Assembly (NCBI GenBank): GCA_937974245.1
Contig: CALJKV010000105.1
Coordinates: 1-64,000, forward strand
DNA: 64,000 bases
Direction of reading: 5' to 3'
Source: an uncultured Chloroflexota bacterium
Lineage (GTDB): Bacteria > Chloroflexota > Anaerolineae > Aggregatilineales > Phototrophicaceae
The notes under the pieces are model-generated. The model made no database searches. It worked only from the letters and a program-made list of their open reading frames with translations, and was not told the origin of the DNA. Shown one piece after another: positions 23,935-32,312 of the stretch. Both the position numbers and the translations under genes were made by a program. Numbering within the stretch: the first letter of the stretch is position 1; every line of letters starts with the position of its first letter.

Positions 23935-24439
23935 TAAATCTCATCCTTATACCTATACCAATATGGAATCAGGCTGCTTAGGGTTTGTTTACGGAATTGA
24001 GCAATTATTACAATTAGGACTTGCGCAGTTGCTTAACAGGGCAAGGAACGAAAACGCTTTGCTCAAAAGGATTTCACTCTCAGCTGCGTAACTTCTAATA
24101 ATAACACGTCTCAAAATTCCCTGGAACTGGAATAGCGAAAATTCATCAATCTAAAATAGCGCTCTCCAGTCTAAAGAGATTCGCCAGACGACCTTGTTCA
24201 CCCGCAACATCATGCTCATCCTGAGACAATTCGATACCCGCCTGGGGACTCGCTGGAAAGTCGCGTAGTCGGGTCGCTTAATACGTAGATACGGCGTGTG
24301 TCCGGTTGAGTCCGGCGCAGCAGTTGCGCACATCCTGAGCGTCGTTAGTGCGCTGGGCAGCCAAGACCTTTAATCTCAGGACACCCCCCACCAAACCAGC
24401 AGGAGGTGTTTTTTAGGGAGGACTCCACTTGTAAATAGA
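23935..24439. other. Gene-free region with repeat debris
   Basis: No supportable gene lies in these 505 bases. At 24306-24330 there is another copy of the GAGTCCGGCGCAGCAGTTG motif that ends both CopB tails, and 24401-24439 is the shared repeat block with AGGAGGTGTTTTTTAGGGAG. The stretches TTGCGCAGTTG (24021-24031) and CAGCTGCGTAA (about 24080) face each other and might be remnants of element ends. Recombination debris is the best description. Confidence 0.5.
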
Positions 24440-26500
24440 TTATGTCACGCCCAATTGAGTCCGGCGCAGCAGCTGCGCATTGATGGCGACGATAATGGTA
24501 CTCAGTGACATGAACAGCGCCCCCACTGCCGGGGAGAGGATGAACCCCACCGGTGCCAGAATACCCGCCGCCAGCGGCAGCGCGACCACGTTATACCCGG
24601 TCGCCCAGATCAGGTTCTGGATCATCTTGCGGTACGTCGCCCGGCTCAGCTCGAAAATCTTCACCACATCCAGCGGGTTGCTCTGCACCAGGATAATCCC
24701 CGCTGACTCAATGGCGACATCTGTCCCGCTGCCGATAGCGATACCGATGTCCGCCCGCGTGAGCGCTGGTGCATCATTGACACCATCACCGACCATAGCC
24801 ACTTTCGCGCCCAGTTTCTGCAATTCGGCGATCTTCTGGTCTTTGTGTTCCGGCAGTACCTGGGCAAAAACCGTATCAATCTTCAACTCACGGGCCACCG
24901 CCTGCGCCACTGCCTGGCTGTCTCCGGTCAGCATGGCAACCGCGACACCCATCTTGTGCAGCCTCTCAATCGCCTGCCGACTCTCCGGGCGGATGACATC
25001 GGCCAGCGCAAAGGCCGCAACAATTCGGGTATCTACTACCAGATAGACGACGGACTGTGACTCATCATTGGCACGCTTGCTGAATTCCGAAATTTCCCCC
25101 GACAGCTCAAGCTCCAGCATCTCCAGCAGGCGTGGGCCACCTGCATAGACAGGTCTTCCGTCATACATCGCCTTGATCCCCCGACCTTTGATTGCCTCAA
25201 AGTCGCTGATGGTGGCGGACTGCACGCCAGCTGCTTTGGCCTTTTCCCGAATACCCCGTGCAATCGGATGTTCAGAGTCTCCCTCGACGGCCAATGCTAG
25301 CGCCAGCGCACGTGGCTCGTCCCAGTCTTCGACGGTAGCTATGCCAACAACACCAAATCGTCCTTCTGTCAGTGTGCCGGTTTTGTCAAACACTATTGTA
25401 GTGACCTCGCGGGCTGCTTCTAACGCCAGTCGGTCGCGTACCAGGATACCGCTTCGTGCGCCCATAGACGTGCTGATAGCAACCACCAGCGGGATAGCCA
25501 GGCCGAGTGCATGGGGGCAGGCGATCACCAACACCGTGACGACCCGCTCCAGTACATCAAGCTGGAAACCGACTGACGCAGTCCACAGGACGGCGGTCAG
25601 GGCGGCCACCGCCAGTGCCACATAAAACAGCCACCCAGCGGCCTTATCTGCCAGAATTTGTGTGTTGGACTTGCTGTTTTGCGCGTCCTCTACCAGTCGC
25701 ATGATGCCGGCAAGGGCGGTCTGATCGCCCGTCGCTGTGATACGCACCCGCAGGCTGCCATCGCCGTTGATCGTGCCGCCGATGACTTTAGCGCCCGGTT
25801 CTTTGGATACCGGTTTCGACTCGCCCGTAATCATGGCTTCATTGACTTCCGAGTGGCCTTCTTCGATTTCGCCATCAGCAGGCACGCTTGAACCGGGCCG
25901 CACCAGGATGTGATCGCCGGTATTGAGCGTATTCGCCTTTACCGTTTCCGTGCCGCCGCCCGACAGGATACGCTCGGCCTCGTCCGGCATGAGTTTCGCC
26001 AGTTCATTGAGTGCGCCGGATGCCTGGCGCACACTCCGCATCTCCATCCAGTGGCCGAGCAGCATGATGTCAATCAGGGTCGCCATTTCCCAGAAAAACC
26101 CGCTGCCGGGGATAGCAACCAGCGCGAACAGGCTGTAGACAAAGGCCACCGTAATCGCCAGTGAAATCAACAACATCATGCCCGGTTTGCGATTCTGGAT
26201 TTCCGGCAAGGCCATTTGCAGGAAAGGAACACCGCCATATAGGAAAATAGCAATAGCAAAGGCTGGCCCAACCAGCGTGCTGCCGGTGAATTCCAGCATG
26301 GCAAAGCCGAACCACTCCTGAATCATCGGGCTGAACAGCAGTACCGGGATCGTCAGCACCAGGCTGACCCAGAACCGACTGCGAAACATCTGCTCATGTC
26401 CAGCATGATCTACATGTGCGCCGTGTCCATGCCCGGCATGGTTTTCACTGCCAGCATGTGTATGGTGTTGGTGCACACTTTCACCATGTGTGCTGTGCAT
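24440..26500 (-). CDS. copB: Copper-transporting P-type ATPase, CopB subtype (P1B-3, CPH)
   Basis: A 686-residue P1B ATPase exporting Cu ions across the cytoplasmic membrane. The N-terminus is a His-rich tail (about 20 His in 40 residues, for example HHTHAGSENHAGHGHGAH) instead of a CxxC domain. The TM motif is CPH (VIACPHALGLAIP) rather than CPC, which marks the CopB group. Other motifs are ITGESKPV, DKTGTLTEG (phospho-Asp), SEHPIARGI and GDGVNDAPAL. An ATG at 26515 exists, but GGAGG lies 5-6 bases ahead of 26500. The rhodanese lipoprotein gene lies upstream in the same direction, 30 bases away. Confidence 0.93.
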   Translation of the reverse strand: MHSTHGESVHQHHTHAGSENHAGHGHGAHVDHAGHEQMFRSRFWVSLVLTIPVLLFSPMIQEWFGFAMLEFTGSTLVGPAFAIAIFLYGGVPFLQMALPEIQNRKPGMMLLISLAITVAFVYSLFALVAIPGSGFFWEMATLIDIMLLGHWMEMRSVRQASGALNELAKLMPDEAERILSGGGTETVKANTLNTGDHILVRPGSSVPADGEIEEGHSEVNEAMITGESKPVSKEPGAKVIGGTINGDGSLRVRITATGDQTALAGIMRLVEDAQNSKSNTQILADKAAGWLFYVALAVAALTAVLWTASVGFQLDVLERVVTVLVIACPHALGLAIPLVVAISTSMGARSGILVRDRLALEAAREVTTIVFDKTGTLTEGRFGVVGIATVEDWDEPRALALALAVEGDSEHPIARGIREKAKAAGVQSATISDFEAIKGRGIKAMYDGRPVYAGGPRLLEMLELELSGEISEFSKRANDESQSVVYLVVDTRIVAAFALADVIRPESRQAIERLHKMGVAVAMLTGDSQAVAQAVARELKIDTVFAQVLPEHKDQKIAELQKLGAKVAMVGDGVNDAPALTRADIGIAIGSGTDVAIESAGIILVQSNPLDVVKIFELSRATYRKMIQNLIWATGYNVVALPLAAGILAPVGFILSPAVGALFMSLSTIIVAINAQLLRRTQLGVT

Positions 26501-26530
26501 TGCTGCCTCCTTCATTCCTTCAAGTCATAC

Positions 26531-26959
26531 TTAGCGGTCAACAATGGGGCGTCCGCTTGACTCCCAAGCGATCATACCACCCGGCACGTCGTAAATCTGA
26601 CTGTATCCCAATTCAACCAACACCCGTGTGGCCTGGGCACTCATGTTGCCGGAGCGGCAATATAGGATGATGGGGGTGTCTTTATCAGGCAGCGCGGCAG
26701 TCAGCGCATTAACGTCGTTGTATGCAATCTTCATGTCTGTGCCTTCAATCTCACCCTCATAGGGGATATGGACATTGACGACCGTGTAAACAGCGGATTG
26801 ATTAGCCATGATGTCCGCAAATTCATCAATCGTCAGGATATGGGCAACGGCGGGTTGCGAAGCGAGATTCTCAGCTGATGAAGTGGCGGGAGGTGTGGCT
26901 GATGGACTACAGGCTGCGATTATCAACAGCACCCCAGCAAGCCAGAACGCTCGAAACAT
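26531..26959 (-). CDS. Rhodanese-domain lipoprotein
   Basis: A 142-residue lipoprotein: signal MFRAFWLAGVLLIIAAC with a lipobox ending at Cys17, a Ser/Thr/Pro-rich spacer, then a single rhodanese domain with the active loop YCRSGNMS and the closing YDVPGGMIAWESSGRP. It may carry sulfane sulfur or bind thiophilic metal ions outside the membrane. ATG 26959 follows GGAGGTCATACC; the frame is open upstream but would remove the signal from the N-terminus. It is in the same transcription unit as copB, so a role in copper or thiol stress is inferred. Confidence 0.85.
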   Translation of the reverse strand: MFRAFWLAGVLLIIAACSPSATPPATSSAENLASQPAVAHILTIDEFADIMANQSAVYTVVNVHIPYEGEIEGTDMKIAYNDVNALTAALPDKDTPIILYCRSGNMSAQATRVLVELGYSQIYDVPGGMIAWESSGRPIVDR

Positions 26960-27031
26960 GGTATGACCTCCATTGATAGGTGCGTAAACCGTTGCACAGG
27001 TCAGTGTACAACACGTTCCAGCATGTGATAT

Positions 27032-27045
27032 ACGCCATATGGCGT
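27032..27045. promoter_or_regulatory. Perfect palindrome in divergent promoter region
   Basis: ACGCCATATGGCGT is a perfect 14-base palindrome between the rhodanese gene (minus) and the sensor-kinase gene (plus). It could bind a dimeric regulator, possibly the NarL-type regulator encoded at 28644. A chance palindrome cannot be excluded. Confidence 0.35.
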
Positions 27046-27192
27046 GTCTTTGGCCGCGCAAGTGCCGCCCATTTCCCATGTTCAGGACAGAAGGCACGGG
27101 CGGTTTCGTGCTGATGCCCCCAAAGATGTTATGATCGGATGATGAAAAACGGACTATGCTGCGGCGCATGACTCGCCGCCGGAGTAATAACG

Positions 27193-28611
27193 ATGATGCC
27201 TTCCCGAATCACCGTCCACCTGCGCGGGCTGCGAATGCAGGTACTGCTCTGGACTGTTCTGCCGGTGACGATTCTTCTGATCGTATTCTCCCTGAGCGGC
27301 ATCAGCAGTCACCAGCAGTCTATGCAAACCCTGGCCGCCGATGAAAATGCCCGGTTGGTCGTCGCGCTGGCGCGGCTGATCTCGCTTGAGGTTCATAATC
27401 AGGCCCTGCAAGCCCAGGTATCTGTCGAACAAGTGCCGGCAACCGCACTCAATCTGAATCAACTCTTTGATTTTGGCTTGTCCAATACAATGGGCACATT
27501 CCTGCTGCTCGACAAAGACGATGGCACTATTCTATTCAGTAAGGGGGAACTATCCCAGGTGAGTGATAGTCTGGGGATGCCAGGTGTCGCGGCGGCGCTG
27601 GCTGGCGGCAGTGGCGTGCTGTTCGCGCCCGATGCGATGAGCAGCGATGTGATTGTCTATACGTCTGTTCCTGATAGCAATTGGACTCTGGTGATTCGCC
27701 AGCCTTGGCATTCGTTGACTGATCCTTTAATCCGGTTTGAGGAGGTGATGCCGTTCATTCTGTTTACAGCAGTCTTTGTTTCCCTATTGGTGCTGTTCTT
27801 TGGGCTGCGCTATATCGCCCGCCCCCTGCAAGAACTAGGGGTACTTGCCAGTGAAATCGGTCAGGGCAAGTTTGGCACAACAGCACGGTTTTCCGGCGGA
27901 GTCAGGGAAATCAGGGACTTGCACCAGGCGATCAACGACATGGCCGGGCGCATTCAAAGCTACCAGGCATCTTTGCAGGATTATGTCCATGCCATCACTA
28001 AAGCGCAGGAAGAAGAGCGAGAACGCATCGCACGGGAGTTACATGACGAGACAGTGCAGACTTTGATCGCTCTGGGGCATAAGGCCCAAATGGTACAACG
28101 CTCAATGGGGCGCGACCCTATAGTGGCGACAGAACGTATTGGTGATCTGCGCCAGATGATTGCCCAGGCCATTGAGGAAGTTCGCCGGTTCAGTCAGGCG
28201 CTTCGTCCTCACTATCTCGAAGAATTGGGGCTTGTCCCGGCGCTGAGAGCGTTGGCGCAGGAGGCGGGCGCGACCATTCAGGTTCAAGGAAATCCTTACC
28301 GGATGAAAGCCGAAAAGGAGCTGATCTTCTACCGCATCGCGCAGGAAGCCTTGAATAATTCGCGACGTCATTCTCAGGCACAACATATCACTGCTGAAAT
28401 CCAGTTTGAACCGGCAGGAGTAACCCTGCACGTGAAGGATGATGGCCGGGGATTCGCTTTGCCGGGGCATCTTAATGATCTGACCCGCAGTGGACACTTT
28501 GGCCTGATTGGGATGCAAGAGCGAGCACTGCTTGCAGAAGGACAGCTTCAAATCACATCGGCTCCAGGGAAAGGCACGACACTGACATTTCATATTGCCA
28601 ACATGACCTGA
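27193..28611 (+). CDS. Membrane sensor histidine kinase, NarX/HisKA_3 type
   Basis: A 472-residue kinase: TM1 (about 17-40), an extracytoplasmic sensor region (about 40-190, Cache-like: FLLLDKDDGTILFSKGEL, SVPDSNWTLVIRQPW), TM2 (about 195-217), HAMP (IARPLQELGVLASEIGQGKF), a coiled stretch, the dimerisation/phosphoacceptor helix ERERIARELHDETVQTLIAL with the His, and a HATPase domain (FYRIAQEALNNSRRHS, VKDDGRGF, FGLIGMQERA). Its partner is the response regulator encoded at 28644, which is convergent with a 32-base gap. The signal sensed is unknown; the flanking genes suggest copper or periplasmic redox state. Confidence 0.9.
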   Translation: MMPSRITVHLRGLRMQVLLWTVLPVTILLIVFSLSGISSHQQSMQTLAADENARLVVALARLISLEVHNQALQAQVSVEQVPATALNLNQLFDFGLSNTMGTFLLLDKDDGTILFSKGELSQVSDSLGMPGVAAALAGGSGVLFAPDAMSSDVIVYTSVPDSNWTLVIRQPWHSLTDPLIRFEEVMPFILFTAVFVSLLVLFFGLRYIARPLQELGVLASEIGQGKFGTTARFSGGVREIRDLHQAINDMAGRIQSYQASLQDYVHAITKAQEEERERIARELHDETVQTLIALGHKAQMVQRSMGRDPIVATERIGDLRQMIAQAIEEVRRFSQALRPHYLEELGLVPALRALAQEAGATIQVQGNPYRMKAEKELIFYRIAQEALNNSRRHSQAQHITAEIQFEPAGVTLHVKDDGRGFALPGHLNDLTRSGHFGLIGMQERALLAEGQLQITSAPGKGTTLTFHIANMT

Positions 28612-28643
28612 CGGAGTCATCGCCGATCTGAAAGCCGCAGTTT

Positions 28644-29300
28644 TCATAGATCGGGATCGAGCTGGATGATATTCAGCTGCAGGGCCTTAGTTACCGCCTC
28701 AGTACGGCTGCCCACCCGAAGTTTGGCGTACGTACTGGCGAGATGTCCCTGGACGGTGCGATCGCTGATGGATAACTTCTGTCCAATCCCCCGGTTGGTC
28801 AGCCCAGAAGCGGCCAGTTGCAGGACTTCCCGTTCACGGCCAGTTAGCGGTTCGAGTGTTTCATCCATTTTGGACGTGTTTTCCAACTGCGACATCAGCT
28901 TGCGGGTAATCGCTGGACTCAGTGCGGACTCCCCTTCATAGATAATTCGCACTGCTGCGATGATTTGTTCCGCCTCCGCGTTCTTGAGGACGTAGCCATC
29001 CGCACCGGCCTGAATCGCAGCTACGACAAACGGGTCATCGTCATAGGCCGTCAGAATCAGCACACCTACCGGCAGCTGCTGGTCACGAATCCAGCGGGTG
29101 ACCTCGATCCCGGTAGCGATGGGCATTCGAATATCCAGAATGACGACATCGGGTTGGTTTTGCTGGATAAGCGACTTGGCCTGTGCGCCGTCTACTGCTT
29201 CGGCAACTACCTGAATATCCTGTTCCTCTTCCAGAAAATCACGAATACCTTTACGTACTACAGCGTGATCGTCTGCCAGCACCACACGAATCATTGACAT
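28644..29300 (-). CDS. NarL/FixJ-family response regulator
   Basis: A 218-residue regulator: receiver domain with acidic pocket (VVLADDHAVVRKG), phospho-Asp in VVILDIRMP, conserved Thr (LILTAYDDD) and Lys (YVLKNAEAE), then a LuxR-type HTH (LTGREREVLQLAASGLTNRG, DRTVQGHLASTYAKLRVGSR). Target genes cannot be read directly. The gene is divergent from the redox operon that begins at 29434 and convergent with the sensor kinase, so control of that operon is a fair inference. Confidence 0.93.
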   Translation of the reverse strand: MSMIRVVLADDHAVVRKGIRDFLEEEQDIQVVAEAVDGAQAKSLIQQNQPDVVILDIRMPIATGIEVTRWIRDQQLPVGVLILTAYDDDPFVVAAIQAGADGYVLKNAEAEQIIAAVRIIYEGESALSPAITRKLMSQLENTSKMDETLEPLTGREREVLQLAASGLTNRGIGQKLSISDRTVQGHLASTYAKLRVGSRTEAVTKALQLNIIQLDPDL

Positions 29301-29433
29301 TGAGGGTTCGTCTCTCTAATCACTCCGGTAAGCCATTTTGCCTACTCCATCATACGCCAAACAGCGATTTTCGTCCGCTCCGAAAACAAGTAATCTGTTG
29401 AGTGTTCAATGAGTACGGTTAAGAACATCCAAA

Positions 29434-29937
29434 ATGACCCTTTTAATACGCACGACAACCCATATAGATAGCGTGGACAATCCACATGCTGAACGGCCAA
29501 GGTTCACTTTCCGACTGGCGTGGCTGCTTCCCGCCCTGCTGCTTGTCCTGTTAGCTGCATGCAGTGAACAGCCACCCTATGCTCTCGCGTCCGACGCGCA
29601 GTTACCGGAATTTCTTCAGGATGCGCCCATACGTGTCCGCGAAGCCTACCGGTTTGCGATAGCTAACCCGGATGAACTTGCCAAATACCCCTGTTACTGC
29701 GGGTGCAATCTGATGGGGCATAAAAGCAACTTGCACTGTTATATCACTGAAGCTTCTCTCCCGACCACGCCGGAGTTCGATACTCATGCATCCGGATGTG
29801 GTATCTGTGTAGACATCACGCAGGATGTCATGCGTCTGCTGCGGGAAGGGAAACACTCACCAGAAATCCGCACCTACATTGACGCCCAATACAGCCGGTT
29901 TGGCCCATCTACTGATACACCGCTGCCAGTTGAATAG
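29434..29937 (+). CDS. PCYCGC-motif lipoprotein
   Basis: A 167-residue exported protein of the PCYCGC family. After a 28-residue polar start comes a signal segment with lipobox (LLPALLLVLLAAC), then the motif KYPCYCGCNLMGHKSNLHCY and a second cysteine cluster SGCGICVDITQD. The Cys/His pattern suggests binding of a metal such as copper, or redox activity, outside the membrane; the family's biochemistry is uncharacterised as far as I know. It is the first gene of a five-gene operon of redox proteins. The unusually long stretch before the signal core may mean that the true start is downstream. Confidence 0.85.
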   Translation: MTLLIRTTTHIDSVDNPHAERPRFTFRLAWLLPALLLVLLAACSEQPPYALASDAQLPEFLQDAPIRVREAYRFAIANPDELAKYPCYCGCNLMGHKSNLHCYITEASLPTTPEFDTHASGCGICVDITQDVMRLLREGKHSPEIRTYIDAQYSRFGPSTDTPLPVE

Positions 29938-29964
29938 CATTCGGGCGTAGAGAACGAGATATTC

Positions 29965-30459
29965 ATGAAACCAATCCACTTCGCTGGACTTGCCGCCACC
30001 CTGATTGTCCTGTTGATCTTTCTGCCGGCGCCAAACGATTTCAAATCTGGGTCACGGACGGTTGAAGTCAACATGACCCAGTTCGAGTTCGAACCGGGGC
30101 GGATCGAAGTGAATCAAGGGGACGAAGTCGTTTTCTTGTTAACATCTTCGGATGTCGTTCACGGGTTTTATCTGGATGGCTATGATGTCCAGCAGCGGAT
30201 TGAACCCGGTATCCCGCATGAAATCCGATTCGTTGCGGATCAATCAGGCAAGTTTCGCTATCGTTGTTCGGTCACCTGTGGGCCACTCCATCCATTCATG
30301 GTTGGCGAATTGGTCGTAGAGGCCAATATGCCATTCTGGCGTGCAGCGGGTCTGTTGTTTACCCTGCCCGTCCTGTTTCTTTGGTATCTTCATCAACAAG
30401 AACGAGGTCATTTACATGGGAAAGAAGAAACATCGTTTACACCAAAAGCACGTGTCTAA
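29965..30459 (+). CDS. Membrane-anchored CuA-type cupredoxin
   Basis: A 164-residue protein with an N-terminal TM anchor or signal (HFAGLAATLIVLLIFL), a cupredoxin domain (about 30-115) and a second TM (about 120-137) followed by a short cytoplasmic tail. Binuclear CuA ligands are visible: His in SSDVVHGFY, then CSVTCGPLHPFM (two Cys, His, Met), the pattern of cytochrome oxidase subunit II. No haem-copper oxidase subunit I gene is in the window, so it may be a free electron carrier. Its 3' end overlaps the next gene by 44 bases. Confidence 0.86.
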   Translation: MKPIHFAGLAATLIVLLIFLPAPNDFKSGSRTVEVNMTQFEFEPGRIEVNQGDEVVFLLTSSDVVHGFYLDGYDVQQRIEPGIPHEIRFVADQSGKFRYRCSVTCGPLHPFMVGELVVEANMPFWRAAGLLFTLPVLFLWYLHQQERGHLHGKEETSFTPKARV

Positions 30460-30934
30460 CCAGAAGGTTAAGCCTACAGGGATTGGGATGCCACGTAAAT
30501 ACGCCTGGATAGGCGGCTTAGTGGTGGTTCTTTTCGGGCTGTTGGCATTAGCCACGACGAATCAGAAACCGGCTGCACCCTTCACACCAGAGGTTACGGG
30601 AGAACCCCGTGCCAAACTTGACCAGACTGAACTCGATTATGGCGATGTGAAACTGAATACGACCATCACCAGCGAATTCAAGGTGCGTAATGTCGGCGAC
30701 CAACCGCTGCAAATTCTGGGTGAGCCGGTGGTTGAACTCATCGAGGGGTGCTGACCGCCCCGCGCTGTCGTCGGTTCGACGACTTTACAACCCGGAGGCG
30801 AGACCACCATTTCCCTGAGTTTTATGATGCACCAGGGGATGGACGGCCAGCATGAATTTCGCGTTCATCTGCTGACAAATGACCCGACCCAACCGGAAAT
30901 TCCATTGACGATCACTTCAAACTGGGTACCATGA
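30416..30934 (+). CDS. DUF1573 membrane-anchored protein, probable selenoprotein (UGA at codon 113)
   Basis: Conventional reading stops at TGA 30752-30754 after 112 residues, in the middle of a DUF1573 (Ig-like) domain. Reading through gives 172 residues: TM anchor (about 30-47), domain start AKLDQTELDYGDVKLNTT, then VELIEGC-U-PPRAVVGST, LQPGGETTISLSF, HEFRVHLLTNDPTQPE and a stop at 30932 that overlaps the ATG of the next gene (ATGA). DUF1573 proteins usually carry Cys residues at this turn, so UGA sits at a redox cysteine position. A hairpin 18 bases after the UGA fits a bacterial SECIS. The alternative is a nonsense mutation. The protein would lie outside the membrane and could be a thiol/selenol reductant. 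Confidence 0.75.
30752..30783 (+). promoter_or_regulatory. Putative bacterial SECIS element (UGA plus hairpin)
   Basis: The UGA at 30752-30754 is followed by a hairpin with stem GTCGTCG (30767-30773) and CGACGAC (30777-30783), 7 of 7 paired, around GTT; opened by one pair the loop is GGTTC. The loop GGU is the seventh codon after UGA, the same place as the loop GGU in E. coli fdhF. A G at the loop start and 16-37 bases of spacing are known requirements for SelB recognition, and both are met. Confidence 0.72.
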
Positions 30935-32307
30935 CTGCTCGTATCAATCTGCTGGAAAAAGCACCACTCCTGAAAACCGTCCTGAAATCGCAGGGGCTGC
31001 AACCTGCACTGACCATCCTGATGCTAGCGGGGTTTGTCCTCGCCATGCTGACCGGATGGTTTGGCACGCCGGTTGGCAGCCGTAATTTTGGCATTGTCTT
31101 TGTCTGGATTGTCTGGTGGGGGCTGCTGATTATTGTACTCGTGCCGTTCCTCGGCAGAGCCTGGTGTATGGTCTGCCCAATTCCTGCCCTTGGCGAGTGG
31201 TTGCAACGTGGCAGTATTATCCAGCGAACATCAGGCCGGCTGAGAACGCGCCACCGCCGCTGGCCGCGCCGCTTCAAGAACATGTGGCTGCAGAACATCG
31301 GATTCCTCATCCTGGCTTCCTTCAGTACCATTATTCTGACTCGTCCGAATGTCAGCGCATGGGTTCTTTTCGGTTTGATGGCTGCTGCGGTTGGGTTAAG
31401 TCTGTTCTTCGACAACCGGGTTTTCTGCCGCTATGTTTGCCCGGTCGGCGGTTTCATCGGGTTGTATGCGATGATGGCGCCGGTTGAACTGCGGGTGCGT
31501 GATTGCAGAACCTGTGCGCAACACAGGACAAAAGACTGCGTAACCGGCAACGAACGCGGTTATGGCTGCCCCTGGATGGTGTTTCCCGGTAAGCTGCGGC
31601 GTAATACATACTGCGGCCTGTGTATGGAGTGCCTGAAGACCTGCCCAAAGGACAATATCACGATCAACTTGCGTCCTTTTGGCAGTGACCTGTTTGTGAT
31701 GGAGGAACACCGGCTGGATGAAGCATTCAAAGCGTTCATTATGCTGTCATGCGCCCTGCTGTATTCGGCCGTGCTGCTCGGGCCCTGGGGGTGGCTGAAA
31801 CAGTGGGCGAACATAGATACACTCGCCCACTGGGGAGTCTATGTGGCGGCGCTGTGGGGCGTGAACCTGCTGCTGGTCCCAGGGGTATTCGGCGTGTGTG
31901 TGGCGGTTTCGCGCCGCATCTCCCGTCTGGAAGTCCCCCTGCGCCAGTTGTTCACGGATTACGCTTATGCCTGTGTTCCGTTGGGGCTGGCCGCCTGGAT
32001 CGCTTTCAGCCTGTCATTTGTCTTTGTGAACGGTAGCTACGCGCTTCCAGTGATCTCCGACCCCTTTGGCTGGGGTTGGAATCTTTTTGGGACGGCCACT
32101 CAGGAATGGACGCCAGTTCTACCGGGCTTAGTCAGCTTTTTACAGGTGGGGGTACTCACCATCGGCCTGTTATTCGCGGTCAATACGGTCTACCGCATCA
32201 CCACTCATCACATCACAGATCGCCGCCGGACATTCCAGGCTGCGATGCCGCTGGTGTTGCCACTGGCCGGGATCGCCCTTCTTTTTCTCTGGTTGTATCT
32301 GGGATAG
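30931..32307 (+). CDS. NapH/NosR/CcoG-like 4Fe-4S membrane protein
   Basis: A 458-residue polytopic protein with about eight TM segments. It has two CxxxCP motifs typical of the NapH/NosR family (WCMVCPIPALGEW and CRYVCPVGGFIGLY), then two cytoplasmic Fe-S cysteine clusters: DCRTCAQHRTKDC with GYGCPW, and YCGLCMECLKTCPKDN. Such proteins pass electrons between the quinol pool or cytoplasm and periplasmic partners. The start ATG overlaps the stop of the DUF1573 gene, so translation is coupled. I infer that it powers the extracytoplasmic proteins of this operon. Confidence 0.88.
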   Translation: MTARINLLEKAPLLKTVLKSQGLQPALTILMLAGFVLAMLTGWFGTPVGSRNFGIVFVWIVWWGLLIIVLVPFLGRAWCMVCPIPALGEWLQRGSIIQRTSGRLRTRHRRWPRRFKNMWLQNIGFLILASFSTIILTRPNVSAWVLFGLMAAAVGLSLFFDNRVFCRYVCPVGGFIGLYAMMAPVELRVRDCRTCAQHRTKDCVTGNERGYGCPWMVFPGKLRRNTYCGLCMECLKTCPKDNITINLRPFGSDLFVMEEHRLDEAFKAFIMLSCALLYSAVLLGPWGWLKQWANIDTLAHWGVYVAALWGVNLLLVPGVFGVCVAVSRRISRLEVPLRQLFTDYAYACVPLGLAAWIAFSLSFVFVNGSYALPVISDPFGWGWNLFGTATQEWTPVLPGLVSFLQVGVLTIGLLFAVNTVYRITTHHITDRRRTFQAAMPLVLPLAGIALLFLWLYLG

Positions 32308-32312
32308 ATCAC

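Noticed and set aside
30341..30754. The DUF1573 gene as a short, normally ended 112-residue protein or plain pseudogene
   Set aside because: The domain would be cut in half, the downstream frame is intact and domain-like, the stop overlaps the next start as ATGA, and a SECIS-like hairpin is at the right place. A nonsense mutation cannot be fully excluded.
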